A DNA stretch of 36,233 nt, from positions 637 to 36,869 of the forward strand of contig DEFO01000005.1 in the NCBI GenBank assembly GCA_002350805.1, read 5' to 3'. Made by a program: the position numbers and the translations under genes. The stretch comes from Prevotella sp. UBA2850. Lineage in GTDB: Bacteria; Bacteroidota; Bacteroidia; Bacteroidales; Bacteroidaceae. Shown here piece after piece: positions 12,917-23,845 of this stretch. The notes under the pieces were generated by a model that saw only the letters and a program-made list of their open reading frames with translations, searched no databases and was not told the origin of the DNA. Within the stretch, counting starts at the first letter, position 1. Each line of letters opens with the position of its first letter.

Positions 12917-14889
12917 ACCGTTCCTTTTTTGCCTTCTTCGGTCGAGGTATGTACCAGATAGATGCCCGAGGCGACACGCTTACCGTCGCGGTCGCAGCCG
13001 TCCCAGGTGAAGGTGCCGCCGTTGCTGCGGCCCTCGGCCACCAGTTTTCCGCTGACGGTGGTGATCTTCACTTCGGCGTTGTAGGAGAGTCCCACCACCG
13101 AGATAAGTCCTGTATAGTCGGGCCTGACGGGGTTGGGATAGGCATAGACATTGTCCTTGGTCATCTCGTCGTTGGTGCTGGTGATGCCGCTCATGTAGGA
13201 GCAGAGTCCTTTCTCGGTGCCGAAGAACACCTCGCCGGTCTGTTCGTTGATGGCAATCGACTCGATGTGGTTGGAGAGCAGCGGACTGTTCTCGGCCGTG
13301 AAATGGCTGATTTGCGTGAGGTTGTCGTCGCTGATGAGGTAGACGCCATGCTCGTTGGTGCCAAACCACTTGCGGTTGCCGGCGTCGATGGCCACGAACG
13401 AGACGTCGACATTGGCCAGCAGGTAGTCGGCATAGTTGGTGCCGTCGTTGCGTGGCACCTTGATTTGCTGGAAGGGAGCGGCGTTGTTGCCAATGTCTTC
13501 TTTCCGGAGCATGAGCGGTCCCACATCGGTGCAGAGCCAGATGTTGCCGTCGCGGTCTTTGCGGGCGCAGCGGGCAAAGTGGACGATGACGTTGGTGCCG
13601 TCCTGATTGACGAAATTGCTGTATTTGACGGTGCTCTCGCCGTCGAACGAGACGAGGGCGGGGTCGCCGCTGTGGTTGTTGGTGAACCACAGGTTGCCGC
13701 TGGCGTCGATGAACGGCAGCACCATGTTCGACATGCTGTTGGTGGGTCCCATGAGGGCAGGCAGGTCGTAGGCGGTCCACTCGTGGTCTTTGCTCAGTCG
13801 CAGGATGGAGTTGGTGCGGGCCTGCGAGTTGAACACCCACAGGTTGCCCTGGGCATCGAACTTCACGGCATGCACCAGCACAAAGTCGTTGGGCAGCTCG
13901 CGGGCGCCGTCTATGGCTCCCTGCAGCGGACTGTTGTCGCGGTTGTAGTAGGCGGTGAGCTGTCCGTTGTTGAACTCATAGAGGCCGCATTTGCCGCTGG
14001 CATAGACGTGGTTGGGGATGGTGGGGTCGACATCGAGGCTGTTCACGTTGTCGTAGTTGTAGCCGGTGATGCTGCGGATATTGTCCTGGTAGACCTGCCA
14101 CTCGTCGTTGGCGAGCACCTGCACGGTGCCGGGGCGGTAGTACGACAGGCCCGAGGCGAAGAATCCGCCGCAGGTGTAGAGCGTGCCGTCGATGAGCTTC
14201 ATGTCGTGGAAATAGTCGTATTTCGGTCCGCCTGGCTTCAGCGTGCCCACCAGTTCGAGCAGTTCGGGGTCGAGGGTGGTGGTCTGCGGGGTGTACTCCC
14301 CTACCCTGCTCCAGTTGTTAGGGTCGAGCAGGTTGGTGGCGGTGCTGGCGCGGTAGAGGCCCCGTTGCTGCGAGGCGGCATAGAGGAATCCGTTGCTGAC
14401 ATACGAGTAGTCGACGTTGAACCCCAGGTTGTAGGTGTCGCTGATGGTGGCGTCGGCCATGTTGAGCTTCAGGATGCCGAACGACGTGCTCAGATAGGCG
14501 TAGCGGCCGTCGATGTTGACGCTGTTGACCGTCTTGTCGTCGGTCATCGCCTTGTTGTAGTAGGCGGCGATATTGGTCACCGTCCCGTTGTCGTTGAGCA
14601 GGTCGATGTTGTAGTTGGTGTAGACGATGAGCAGCCGGTGGGCGGCCTGGCACCATTTGATATGCGCTATCTGCGTGTCGCTCAGCGCGTTCACCTTGTC
14701 GTAGGTCTGCAGGCTCTGGTCGTTCTGGTTGTACGAGAAGAGGTTCTGGCTGGCCAGCACATAGATCATATTGCCGGCTTTCTCGATTTCGGTCACGTCG
14801 TGATAAGCCATGTAGGCCCGCCACGTGCCCGTCTGGGCATGGCACAGGAGGGCAGCCAACAGGATGATGAATGTGATGGTTTTGCGCAT
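12892..14889 (-). CDS. porZ: PorZ-like type IX secretion system protein (two propellers plus C-terminal domain)
   Basis: The product has 665 residues. Residues 1-18 are a signal peptide (ITFIILLAALLCHAQ). Mature GTWRAYMAYHDVTEIEKAG followed by repeated beta-propeller blades (NMIYVLASQNLFSYN, RYAYLSTSFGILKL, NHVYASGKCGLYEF, GNLWFTNNHSG, RKWFGTNEHGVYLI) is the pattern of PorZ, with Trp/Phe-rich two-component-regulator-type propellers. The C-terminal 75 residues (VYAYPNPVRPDYTG through GIYLVHTSTEEGKKG) form a T9SS sorting-type domain. PorZ is an outer-surface component of the attachment complex that helps anchor T9SS cargo to A-LPS in Porphyromonas. It is cotranscribed with rdgB (13-bp gap) and a GT-C enzyme (25-bp overlap). 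A T9SS-secreted propeller protein of other function is the alternative. Confidence 0.75.
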   Translation of the reverse strand: MRKTITFIILLAALLCHAQTGTWRAYMAYHDVTEIEKAGNMIYVLASQNLFSYNQNDQSLQTYDKVNALSDTQIAHIKWCQAAHRLLIVYTNYNIDLLNDNGTVTNIAAYYNKAMTDDKTVNSVNIDGRYAYLSTSFGILKLNMADATISDTYNLGFNVDYSYVSNGFLYAASQQRGLYRASTATNLLDPNNWSRVGEYTPQTTTLDPELLELVGTLKPGGPKYDYFHDMKLIDGTLYTCGGFFASGLSYYRPGTVQVLANDEWQVYQDNIRSITGYNYDNVNSLDVDPTIPNHVYASGKCGLYEFNNGQLTAYYNRDNSPLQGAIDGARELPNDFVLVHAVKFDAQGNLWVFNSQARTNSILRLSKDHEWTAYDLPALMGPTNSMSNMVLPFIDASGNLWFTNNHSGDPALVSFDGESTVKYSNFVNQDGTNVIVHFARCARKDRDGNIWLCTDVGPLMLRKEDIGNNAAPFQQIKVPRNDGTNYADYLLANVDVSFVAIDAGNRKWFGTNEHGVYLISDDNLTQISHFTAENSPLLSNHIESIAINEQTGEVFFGTEKGLCSYMSGITSTNDEMTKDNVYAYPNPVRPDYTGLISVVGLSYNAEVKITTVSGKLVAEGRSNGGTFTWDGCDRDGKRVASGIYLVHTSTEEGKKGTVCKIAIVR

Positions 14890-14902
14890 ATCTATGTTTG
14901 TT

Positions 14903-15523
14903 TTATGGTTGTTGTTTCAGGAATTCCGCCAGTTTCTGCACGGCCCTTGCGCGGTGTGAGATATGGTTTTTGATGTCCATTCCCAGTTCGGCGAAGGTGG
15001 TGTCGTAGCCGTCGGGCTGGAAGATGGGGTCGTAACCGAATCCCTCGCTGCCGTGTCGCTCGCGCGTGATTTGTCCGGTGACAATGCCTTCGAACTCGTA
15101 GCAGGAAGCCTGCTCTCCCCCTTGGGGGAGCTGGAGGGGGCTTTTCTCTAATATTAACGCAATAACGGTGCGAAATTGTGCACGGCGATTGTTATTTTGT
15201 GCTAATTCGCGCAAAAGTTTTTGCATGTTAGCCTCTGAGTCGTGGCCCTCGCCGCCGGCATAACGGGCCGAGAAGACGCCTGGGGCGCCGTTGAGGGCGT
15301 CGACCTCAAGGCCGGTGTCGTCGGCAAAGACACTCATGTGATAGTGGTCCCAGATGTACTGGGCTTTCTGCATGGCATTGCCCTCGAGGGTGTCGCTGGT
15401 CTCGGGGATATCGGCATGGCAACCGATGTCGCTCAGTGACTGGATGTTGAACTGTTCGCCGAGGATGCTTCTGATCTCGTCGAGCTTATGCTGGTTGTTG
15501 GTGGCAAAGACGATGGTTTGCAT
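14903..15523 (-). CDS. rdgB: RdgB/HAM1 family non-canonical purine NTP pyrophosphatase
   Basis: The product has 206 residues from the ATG at 15523. A start 16 codons further upstream would add a tail unlike the family, and the fold begins MQTIVFATNNQHKLDEI. The TNNxxKxxEI motif, SVFADDTGLEVDALNGAPG, YAGGEGHDSEAN, GFGYDPIFQPDG, TFAELGMDIKNHISHRARA are the full set of ITPase motifs. It hydrolyses ITP, dITP and XTP to the monophosphates and keeps them out of DNA and RNA. About 14 extra residues (KSPLQLPQGGEQAS) sit between the LILE and CYEFEG strands and are encoded by a REP-like palindrome. The loop is surface-exposed in the family, so activity may be unaffected. It is the first gene of the rdgB, porZ, GT-C cluster. 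Confidence 0.95.
   Translation of the reverse strand: MQTIVFATNNQHKLDEIRSILGEQFNIQSLSDIGCHADIPETSDTLEGNAMQKAQYIWDHYHMSVFADDTGLEVDALNGAPGVFSARYAGGEGHDSEANMQKLLRELAQNNNRRAQFRTVIALILEKSPLQLPQGGEQASCYEFEGIVTGQITRERHGSEGFGYDPIFQPDGYDTTFAELGMDIKNHISHRARAVQKLAEFLKQQP
15098..15143. repeat. REP-like palindromic element inside rdgB
   Basis: The core is CTCCCCC (15115-15121), TT, GGGGGAG (15124-15130), with outer arms AAGCC (15106-15110) and GGCTT (15139-15143). GTAG at 15098-15101 on the plus strand is followed directly by the mini-hairpin CAGG-aag-CCTG. It accounts exactly for the extra residues in RdgB. Confidence 0.6.
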
Positions 15524-15553
15524 AGGGGTTGAGGTTTTTGGGGGATGGGGATT

Positions 15554-15572
15554 GTTGCGGCACAGCCGCAAC
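15554..15572. repeat. 8-bp perfect hairpin upstream of rdgB
   Basis: GTTGCGGC (15554-15561) and GCCGCAAC (15565-15572) flank ACA. It lies 31 bp upstream of the rdgB start in the 87-bp gap after the YitT gene. There is no T-run, so it is more likely a leader structure than a terminator. Confidence 0.6.
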
Positions 15573-15610
15573 CTGCTGAGAAAGAAGTGATTGGCTTGCC
15601 AACTTGCCAG

Positions 15611-16525
15611 CTATTTCACTTTTATCTGGTCGAAGCCCTCGCCGAAGACACCGATGACGAGGCTCTGGCTGACAAAGGCGTTGGGGTCGATGATCTTGAT
15701 GAGGCGGAAGATGAAGTTGCTCTCGCGCTTGCGGGCCAGCAGACAGATGACCTTACGCTCCTTGCCTGTGTACCAGCCGTGGCCGTCGAGGATGGTGACG
15801 CCGTGCTCGGTCTGTGTGCCCAGGGCATTGGCTATCTCCTGCCATTTGCTGCTGAAGATGAAGAACTGCACCGACTGCCGCTGCCGGTTCATGATGTAGT
15901 CGAGCATGAAATTCTCGATGATCATCGTGCAGAAACCGAACACGCACATCTTGATGCGGTTGAGGGTTTCGCCGAACTGCGGGATGAAGAAACAGGAGCC
16001 AATGATGATGAAGTCGACGAAGATGAGCACCGTGCCGAGCGACCAGGGCTTGTATTTATTGATAGAGGCGGCGATGATGTCGGTGCCGCCGGTGGAGCCG
16101 TTGAAGAGGAACACCATGCCGAGTGCCGTACCGGTCATCAGACAGCCGATGACCAGCGACATGAAGTCTTGTCCCTCGCCCAGAATCTTGTGCATCTCGC
16201 CCGTTGGGGTGACCGGGGCCAGCTCCTTCATCAGTCCGAGCAGGAAGGTGAGCATGAGGATGGCATAGATGGTCTTCACCAGGAAGCGCCAGCCCAGAAT
16301 CTTCAGTCCGACGACGAGCAGGGCGGCGTTGACGAGGAAGTAGGTGTAGGAGTTGGGGAAGTGAGTGGCATAGTAGACGATAGCTGCGATACCTGCCACG
16401 CCACCGGTGACAATCTCGTAGGGCATGAGGAAGAAGGTGAAGCCGAACGAATACAAGATGAGGGCGATGGTGATGCCCACATAGTCTTTCACCTCGTTCA
16501 TGATGAGTTGGTTGTTGATAGTCAT
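15611..16525 (-). CDS. YitT family membrane protein (DUF161/DUF2179)
   Basis: The product has 304 residues; an in-frame ATG 8 codons later (16501) is an alternative start. It has five to six membrane segments in the first 200 residues, with the family motifs FFLMPYEIVTGGVAGIA and FNGSTGGTDIIAASINKY, the GGxxG/T loops typical of YitT. A soluble C-terminal domain of about 90 residues follows (FFIFSSKWQEIANAL, HGVTILDGHGWYTGKERKVI, IKIIDPNAFVSQS), matching DUF2179, proposed to be a ligand-sensing domain. Function is unknown and the protein is probably in the inner membrane. It is separated from the upstream leuS by a terminator, so it has its own promoter or low read-through. I could not identify a -7 element. 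Confidence 0.88.
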   Translation of the reverse strand: MTINNQLIMNEVKDYVGITIALILYSFGFTFFLMPYEIVTGGVAGIAAIVYYATHFPNSYTYFLVNAALLVVGLKILGWRFLVKTIYAILMLTFLLGLMKELAPVTPTGEMHKILGEGQDFMSLVIGCLMTGTALGMVFLFNGSTGGTDIIAASINKYKPWSLGTVLIFVDFIIIGSCFFIPQFGETLNRIKMCVFGFCTMIIENFMLDYIMNRQRQSVQFFIFSSKWQEIANALGTQTEHGVTILDGHGWYTGKERKVICLLARKRESNFIFRLIKIIDPNAFVSQSLVIGVFGEGFDQIKVK

Positions 16526-16579
16526 TAGAGTTACGATATGGTTTTTACAAGGTTCTTGAATGTTTTCGGAAAGTAGTAA

Positions 16580-16607
16580 AGGGAGCCGGCAACGGTTCCG
16601 GCTCCCT
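16580..16607 (-). terminator. Terminator of leuS
   Basis: AGGGAGCCGG and CCGGCTCCCT form a perfect 10-bp stem with an 8-nt loop. On the minus strand it is followed by TTTACTACTTT. It lies about 18 bp after the leuS stop. Confidence 0.75.
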
Positions 16608-16625
16608 ATGTAGTCTCGTGAGTGT

Positions 16626-19478
<2,853 letters not shown>

Positions 19479-19521
19479 CTGTTTTTTGTATGATTATTTT
19501 TTAATTTTCAATTAAAACGGT

Positions 19522-19530
19522 GCAAAGGTA
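19522..19530 (-). promoter_or_regulatory. -7 element of leuS (proximal promoter)
   Basis: Minus-strand TACCTTTGC is 43 bp upstream of the ATG. A T-rich stretch occupies the -33 region without a perfect TTTG. Confidence 0.6.
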
Positions 19531-19609
19531 CATAAATCCGAAGAAAAAAAGGCATTTTTCTGCGTTTTTCTGCATTTTATGGCTTTCTTTTCCAAAAGGC
19601 GTGGGGAGA

Positions 19610-19704
19610 AACGAAAAAGGGAGAATTATCGCAATCCTCCCTTTTGGCGTTATCCTGTTTCTAGTTCTATCATGAAAACTTACTGTATTCTGACTGCAAA
19701 GATA
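19610..19704 (-). ncRNA. Candidate leader/small RNA upstream of leuS with its own promoter and terminator
   Basis: On the minus strand a -7 element TATCTTTGC (19696-19704) would start an RNA near 19689. About 45 nt later a 9-bp hairpin (AAAAGGGAG at 19615-19623 with CTCCCTTTT at 19637-19645) is followed by TTTTTCG. The predicted RNA is about 80 nt. It contains a 7-codon ORF, MIELETG, with one CTA Leu codon. It could be an independent sRNA or an attenuated leader of leuS, whose ATG is 130 nt downstream. A second copy of the arm sequence (CCAAAAGG, 19592-19599) can pair with the hairpin's flank. No similarity to a known family is claimed. Confidence 0.4.
19615..19645 (-). terminator. Hairpin with U-tract between leuS and its distal promoter
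   Basis: This is a 9-bp perfect stem with a 13-nt loop. The minus-strand side ends in TTTTTCG, the plus-strand side in TTTTGGCG, so termination is expected mainly on the minus strand. Confidence 0.6.
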
Positions 19705-19764
19705 ATGTAACAAAATGAAAAACAATGATACTTTTTTAACCATTTGCGGCACTATTCTTAACAA

Positions 19765-19908
19765 ATAATCGGAATTTTCGGAGTAATCGGAGTAATCGGA
19801 GTAATCGGAGTAATCGGAGTAATCGGAGTTTTCGGAATTTTCGGAATAATCGGAGTTTTCAGAATCCTCAGAATCCTCAGAATATTCCGAATCCTCAGAA
19901 TCCTCCGA
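19765..19908 (+). repeat. 9-bp tandem array, 16 units, between divergent leuS and mutS
   Basis: Units are of the form RTAATCGGA or RTTTTCGGA in the first half, and ATCCTCAGA in the second, each exactly 9 bp. The first ten units form a nearly homogeneous block (five consecutive GTAATCGGA copies) and the last six a second, diverged block. The plus-strand array lies between the mutS promoter and the putative leuS leader. Read in frame on the minus strand it gives ITPITPITP, which is not a protein. Confidence 0.9.
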
Positions 19909-19986
19909 TATCGTGAAAAAAAGAGCGTTTCACCGGCCTTACTGACAACAACTCGGCAGTGTTGCCAACAAAAAAGGAGTGAATAT

Positions 19987-20019
19987 TTTGTTTTTTCAGC
20001 GAAATTTCCGTATTTTTGC
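19987..20019 (+). promoter_or_regulatory. mutS promoter
   Basis: TTTG at 19987-19990, a 20-bp spacer, and TATTTTTGC at 20011-20019, 23 bp before the mutS ATG. Confidence 0.65.
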
Positions 20020-20041
20020 AGTTCTAAACCAAACAACGACA

Positions 20042-22666
20042 ATGGCTAAAAACACGAAGGAGCTGACTCCGATGATGAAGCAGTTTTTCGACTTGAAGGC
20101 CAAGCATCCCGACGCTCTCATGCTGTTTCGGTGCGGCGACTTCTACGAAACCTACTGCGACGATGCAGTGGCTGCGGCTCAGATATTAGGCATCACGCTC
20201 ACCAAGCGCAACAACGGCGCCGGGGTGAAGGGCGACGAGATGGCGGGCTTTCCGCATCACGCCCTCGACACTTATCTGCCCAAACTCATCAGGGCGGGTA
20301 GGAGAGTGGCTATCTGCGACCAGCTGGAAGACCCGAAGCTGACCAAGAAACTGGTGAAGCGAGGCATTACCGAACTGGTGACGCCCGGTGTGGCCATGAG
20401 CGATAACGTGCTGAACTACAAGGAGAACAACTTCCTGGCTGCCATACACGTCGGTAAGTCGGCGGTGGGCGTGGCCTTTCTCGATATCTCTACCGGTGAG
20501 TTTATGACTGGGGAGGGTACTTACGACTATGTAGAGAAGCTTTTAGCCAATTTCCAACCCAAGGAGGTGCTCTACAACCGCGAGCGGCGCAACGACTTCC
20601 AGCGCATGTTCGGCACCCGTTACTGTGTGTTCGAGCTCGACGACTGGGTGTTCACCGACCAGTCGGCACGGGCAAAGCTGCTGAAGCACTTCAGCGTGAA
20701 GAACCTGAAGGGCTTTGGAGTGGACCATCTGCACAACGGTGTGATTGCCGCGGGTGCCATCCTGCACTACCTGGAGCAGACCCAGCACACGCAAATCGGT
20801 CATATCACCCGCCTCTCGCGCATTGAGGAAGAGAAATATGTGCGCCTCGACAAGTTCACCATCCGCTCGCTCGAGCTGGTGAATACCATGCAGGAGGGCG
20901 GCATCTCGCTGCTCGACGTCATCGACAAGACTGTCTCGCCGATGGGCGCCCGATTACTAAAACGATGGGTGGTTTTCCCGTTGAAAGAACAGAAACCGAT
21001 CAATGAGAGACTCGATATCGTGGAATATTTTTTCCGCGAACCAGAATTCCGCGAACTGATTGACGACTCTTTCCACAGGGTGGGCGACTTGGAGCGTATC
21101 ATCTCAAAAGTGGCTGTCGGACGGGTGACACCGCGGGAAGTGGTGGCCTTGAAAACCGCTTTGCAAGCTTTGAAACCCGTGAAAACGGCTTGCGAACATG
21201 CGAAGAACGACGCACTGAAGAGGGTAGGAGAGCAGATGAATGTCTGTGAAGAAATGGCTGCGCGCATTGAGCGCGAGGTGGAGAGTGATGCACCCCAACT
21301 GCTGAACAAGGGCGGCGTGATTCGTCATGGCGTGAATGCGGAACTCGACGAACTGCGACAGATTGCCTATTCCGGTAAGGACTATCTGTTGAAAATACAG
21401 CAGCGCGAGGTGGAGCAGACAGGTATTTCTTCGCTGAAAATCGGCTATAACAACGTTTTCGGCTACTATCTGGAGGTGAGAAACACGTTCAAGGACAAGG
21501 TGCCTGCAGAATGGGTACGTAAGCAGACGCTGGCACAGGCGGAGCGCTATATCACGCAGGAACTGAAGGAATACGAAGAGAAAATCCTTGGCGCCGAAGA
21601 AAAAATCCTGTCGTTGGAAGCACGGTTGTTCAACAATCTGGTCGCAGACATGCAGGAGTATATTCCTGCCATTCAAACGGATGCCAACCTGACGGCTCAT
21701 CTGGACTGTCTACTGTCATTCGCAAAAGTGGCTGAAGAGAATAAGTATGTGAGGCCAGTGATTGACGATTCATCGATAATAGAGATTCATCAGGGGCGCC
21801 ATGCCGTGATAGAAACACAGTTGCCATTGGGTGAGGAATATGTGCCCAATGACATCTATCTGGACAACGAGAAGCAGCAGATCATCATCATAACGGGTCC
21901 GAATATGGCCGGTAAGAGTGCGCTATTGCGCCAAACGGCCTTGATTGTACTACTTTCCCAAATAGGTTGTTTCGTGCCCGCAGAGAGCGCTAAAATCGGT
22001 TTGGTGGACAAAATATTCACCCGTGTGGGTGCTTCAGACAACATTTCATTGGGCGAATCCACGTTTATGGTGGAGATGACGGAGGCTGCCAACATCCTGA
22101 ATAATGTGACGCCGAAGTCTCTGGTGCTCTTTGATGAGTTGGGCCGCGGTACCTCTACTTATGACGGTATCTCCATTGCATGGGCCATCGTAGAGTATCT
22201 GCACGAGCATCCGAAGGCACAGGCTCGTACGCTCTTTGCTACCCACTACCACGAACTGAACGAGATGGAGAAGAATTTCTCCCGAATCAAGAACTATAAC
22301 GTAAGCGTGAAGGAGGTCGATAATAAGGTCATCTTCTTGCGCAAACTGATGCGGGGTGGGAGTGAGCACTCGTTTGGTATTCATGTGGCGGAGATTGCCG
22401 GCATGCCGAAGAGCATCGTAAAGCGCGCCAATACCATATTGAAGCAGTTGGAAGCCGAGAGCAGTGGGGTAGGGGCCAAGGCAAAACCGTCGGCAGAAGC
22501 CTTGAATCAGAGCCGCGACGGGATGCAACTGAGTTTCTTCCAGTTGGATGACCCCGTGCTTACGCAGGTTCGCGACGAGATTCTTGGCCTCGATGTGAAC
22601 AACCTCACGCCCCTTGAAGCGCTGAACAAACTCAGCGAGATTAAGAAGATTGTCAGCGGGAAGTAA
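20042..22666 (+). CDS. mutS: DNA mismatch repair protein MutS
   Basis: The product has 874 residues from the ATG at 20042; the frame is open 21 codons further up, but those codons lie before or within the promoter. The mismatch-reading motif is CGDFYETY with F34 and E36, conserved in MutS1. The connector, lever and clamp domains are complete. The ATPase has GPNMAGKS (about residue 618-626), then FMVEMTEAANIL, LVLFDELGRGTSTYDG and ATHYHELNEME. It binds mismatches and, with MutL, starts repair. The C-terminal end carries the usual helix-turn-helix dimerisation tail. Third-position GC seems to fall from about base 20950 onward compared with the first 300 codons. It converges with the next gene, leaving only 3 bp between the stops. 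Confidence 0.97.
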   Translation: MAKNTKELTPMMKQFFDLKAKHPDALMLFRCGDFYETYCDDAVAAAQILGITLTKRNNGAGVKGDEMAGFPHHALDTYLPKLIRAGRRVAICDQLEDPKLTKKLVKRGITELVTPGVAMSDNVLNYKENNFLAAIHVGKSAVGVAFLDISTGEFMTGEGTYDYVEKLLANFQPKEVLYNRERRNDFQRMFGTRYCVFELDDWVFTDQSARAKLLKHFSVKNLKGFGVDHLHNGVIAAGAILHYLEQTQHTQIGHITRLSRIEEEKYVRLDKFTIRSLELVNTMQEGGISLLDVIDKTVSPMGARLLKRWVVFPLKEQKPINERLDIVEYFFREPEFRELIDDSFHRVGDLERIISKVAVGRVTPREVVALKTALQALKPVKTACEHAKNDALKRVGEQMNVCEEMAARIEREVESDAPQLLNKGGVIRHGVNAELDELRQIAYSGKDYLLKIQQREVEQTGISSLKIGYNNVFGYYLEVRNTFKDKVPAEWVRKQTLAQAERYITQELKEYEEKILGAEEKILSLEARLFNNLVADMQEYIPAIQTDANLTAHLDCLLSFAKVAEENKYVRPVIDDSSIIEIHQGRHAVIETQLPLGEEYVPNDIYLDNEKQQIIIITGPNMAGKSALLRQTALIVLLSQIGCFVPAESAKIGLVDKIFTRVGASDNISLGESTFMVEMTEAANILNNVTPKSLVLFDELGRGTSTYDGISIAWAIVEYLHEHPKAQARTLFATHYHELNEMEKNFSRIKNYNVSVKEVDNKVIFLRKLMRGGSEHSFGIHVAEIAGMPKSIVKRANTILKQLEAESSGVGAKAKPSAEALNQSRDGMQLSFFQLDDPVLTQVRDEILGLDVNNLTPLEALNKLSEIKKIVSGK

Positions 22667-22669
22667 CGA

Positions 22670-23833
22670 TTAATCCTTCGGAATTTCCTGTTTTGTACAT
22701 TTGCCTTTAAGGTTGCTAAGTCCTTTGATGCCATCGGGGTTATAAACAACGAATTGCTGGTCTGAGGTCTGCAACCAGAGATTGCCCTGGGCATCGTAGT
22801 ACAGGCTTTTCACGAGGGTTACCACTTCGGACGATTCGTAGGGTGACTTGCCCAACTTGATGCCCGTGTTCAGTTTATCGAAGGTCTTTGGCTGTGCGGC
22901 CAAATTCATGCCTGCCCATTCGCAGAAAGGTTTTGTATATTCGCTTGTACAGGCAAAGATGTGCTGCGGAGAGAAGGCCATACGGCCGAACTCCTTGTTT
23001 TCGTCATTGAAAGCAAAGGCTTCGCTCCACTGCTGGTTGTCCATCGTAAACTTCAGCAACTTATTTCTTATAGGCAGATAGATGGCCTGCTGACCGGCGT
23101 CCGAATACATACCGTGATATTCGCCATAGTAACTGCCTGTCAACTTCTCGAAACTAAACGTTTCAATGCCTTTCTCGTTGAGTTTGTTAAACTCGTTGGG
23201 ATGTACGCCACCGTTATTGGGATATTTCCAGAGGCCATTTTCGCGAATGGCATAGAAATCACCATTGTCTGTCACAAGAAAACCTTCCTCCGTACGTCTT
23301 ACCATACGCACTACTTTCTTGGTCTGTGTGTCAAGCACGATGCAGGGGTCTGCCTTCATGGCCAGGAACCGGCCGTTAGGCGAGAAACTCATGGCCTCGC
23401 CTCGGTTGGCAGGCCAGATATAGTAGGTTTCTATGCCGTTGGGACCTTCGGGAACCAGCACATCGGAGGTGTTGACGTCCGTTCCATTGAAGAGCACGAT
23501 GCCCTTCTCCTCCAACTGCATATAGATGTTTGTGCCGTCACAGCCTGAACAGATAATTCTTGCGCGTTCTCTCTTCTTCTTAGGAACGACAAAACGGAAG
23601 GCACCCGTCTGTTTGTTTAAGGCGCGGAGGGTGTTCAGGTCGCCATATTGGGTACCTTGGAAGTAGATGTTCTCAGCATCCTCATACACATTCTGAATCC
23701 ACTCGTCGAAAAGAACGATGGCGAATTTGTTGTTCACATTCTGCATAGATTTAGTTGCTGTGGCAGGTTTGCGCTGTGCCAGTGCCATTATAGGCACCAG
23801 CATGACTGTTAATAGTATTGCTATCTTTTTCAT
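22670..23833 (-). CDS. Exported propeller-like protein of unknown function
   Basis: The product has 387 residues. A signal peptide spans residues 1-20 (ILLTVMLVPIMALAQ). The mature protein consists of short beta repeats: YFQGTQYGDLNTLRALN, NIYMQLEEKGIVLFNG, PNGRFLAMKADPCIVLD, GDFYAIRENGLWKYPNN, HIFACTSEYTKPF and LWLQTSDQQFVVYNPDG. The spacing suggests a beta-propeller with about seven blades. No catalytic motif is visible and I do not recognise a named family. It is the last gene of the AraC, lipoprotein, propeller operon (12 bp after the lipoprotein stop), so it probably belongs to the same envelope function. Confidence 0.75.
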   Translation of the reverse strand: MKKIAILLTVMLVPIMALAQRKPATATKSMQNVNNKFAIVLFDEWIQNVYEDAENIYFQGTQYGDLNTLRALNKQTGAFRFVVPKKKRERARIICSGCDGTNIYMQLEEKGIVLFNGTDVNTSDVLVPEGPNGIETYYIWPANRGEAMSFSPNGRFLAMKADPCIVLDTQTKKVVRMVRRTEEGFLVTDNGDFYAIRENGLWKYPNNGGVHPNEFNKLNEKGIETFSFEKLTGSYYGEYHGMYSDAGQQAIYLPIRNKLLKFTMDNQQWSEAFAFNDENKEFGRMAFSPQHIFACTSEYTKPFCEWAGMNLAAQPKTFDKLNTGIKLGKSPYESSEVVTLVKSLYYDAQGNLWLQTSDQQFVVYNPDGIKGLSNLKGKCTKQEIPKD

Positions 23834-23845
23834 AGTGGGAAAGTA

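Noticed and set aside
12949..14973. 674-codon open frame opposite porZ
   Set aside because: It is the antisense of a clear porZ-like gene. The Val/Gly/Ala-rich translation follows from the GC-rich codons of the real gene, and no motif or start context supports it.
15524..15571. N-terminal extension of RdgB (MRLCRNNPHPPK)
   Set aside because: It overlaps a leader hairpin, and the ITPase fold begins at MQTIVFATNN. Only the internal ATG fits the family.
15545..16528. 327-codon acidic open frame opposite the YitT gene
   Set aside because: Its D/E-rich composition mirrors the codons of the membrane protein on the other strand, which has recognisable family motifs.
19758..20042. Small protein with ITP repeats on the minus strand
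   Set aside because: It is the translation of the 9-bp DNA array and of the mutS promoter region, with no start signals and no protein-like composition outside the repeat.
20900..21700. Frameshift in mutS near the composition change
   Set aside because: The reading frame is continuous and all MutS motifs follow in order. Only codon preference appears to change.
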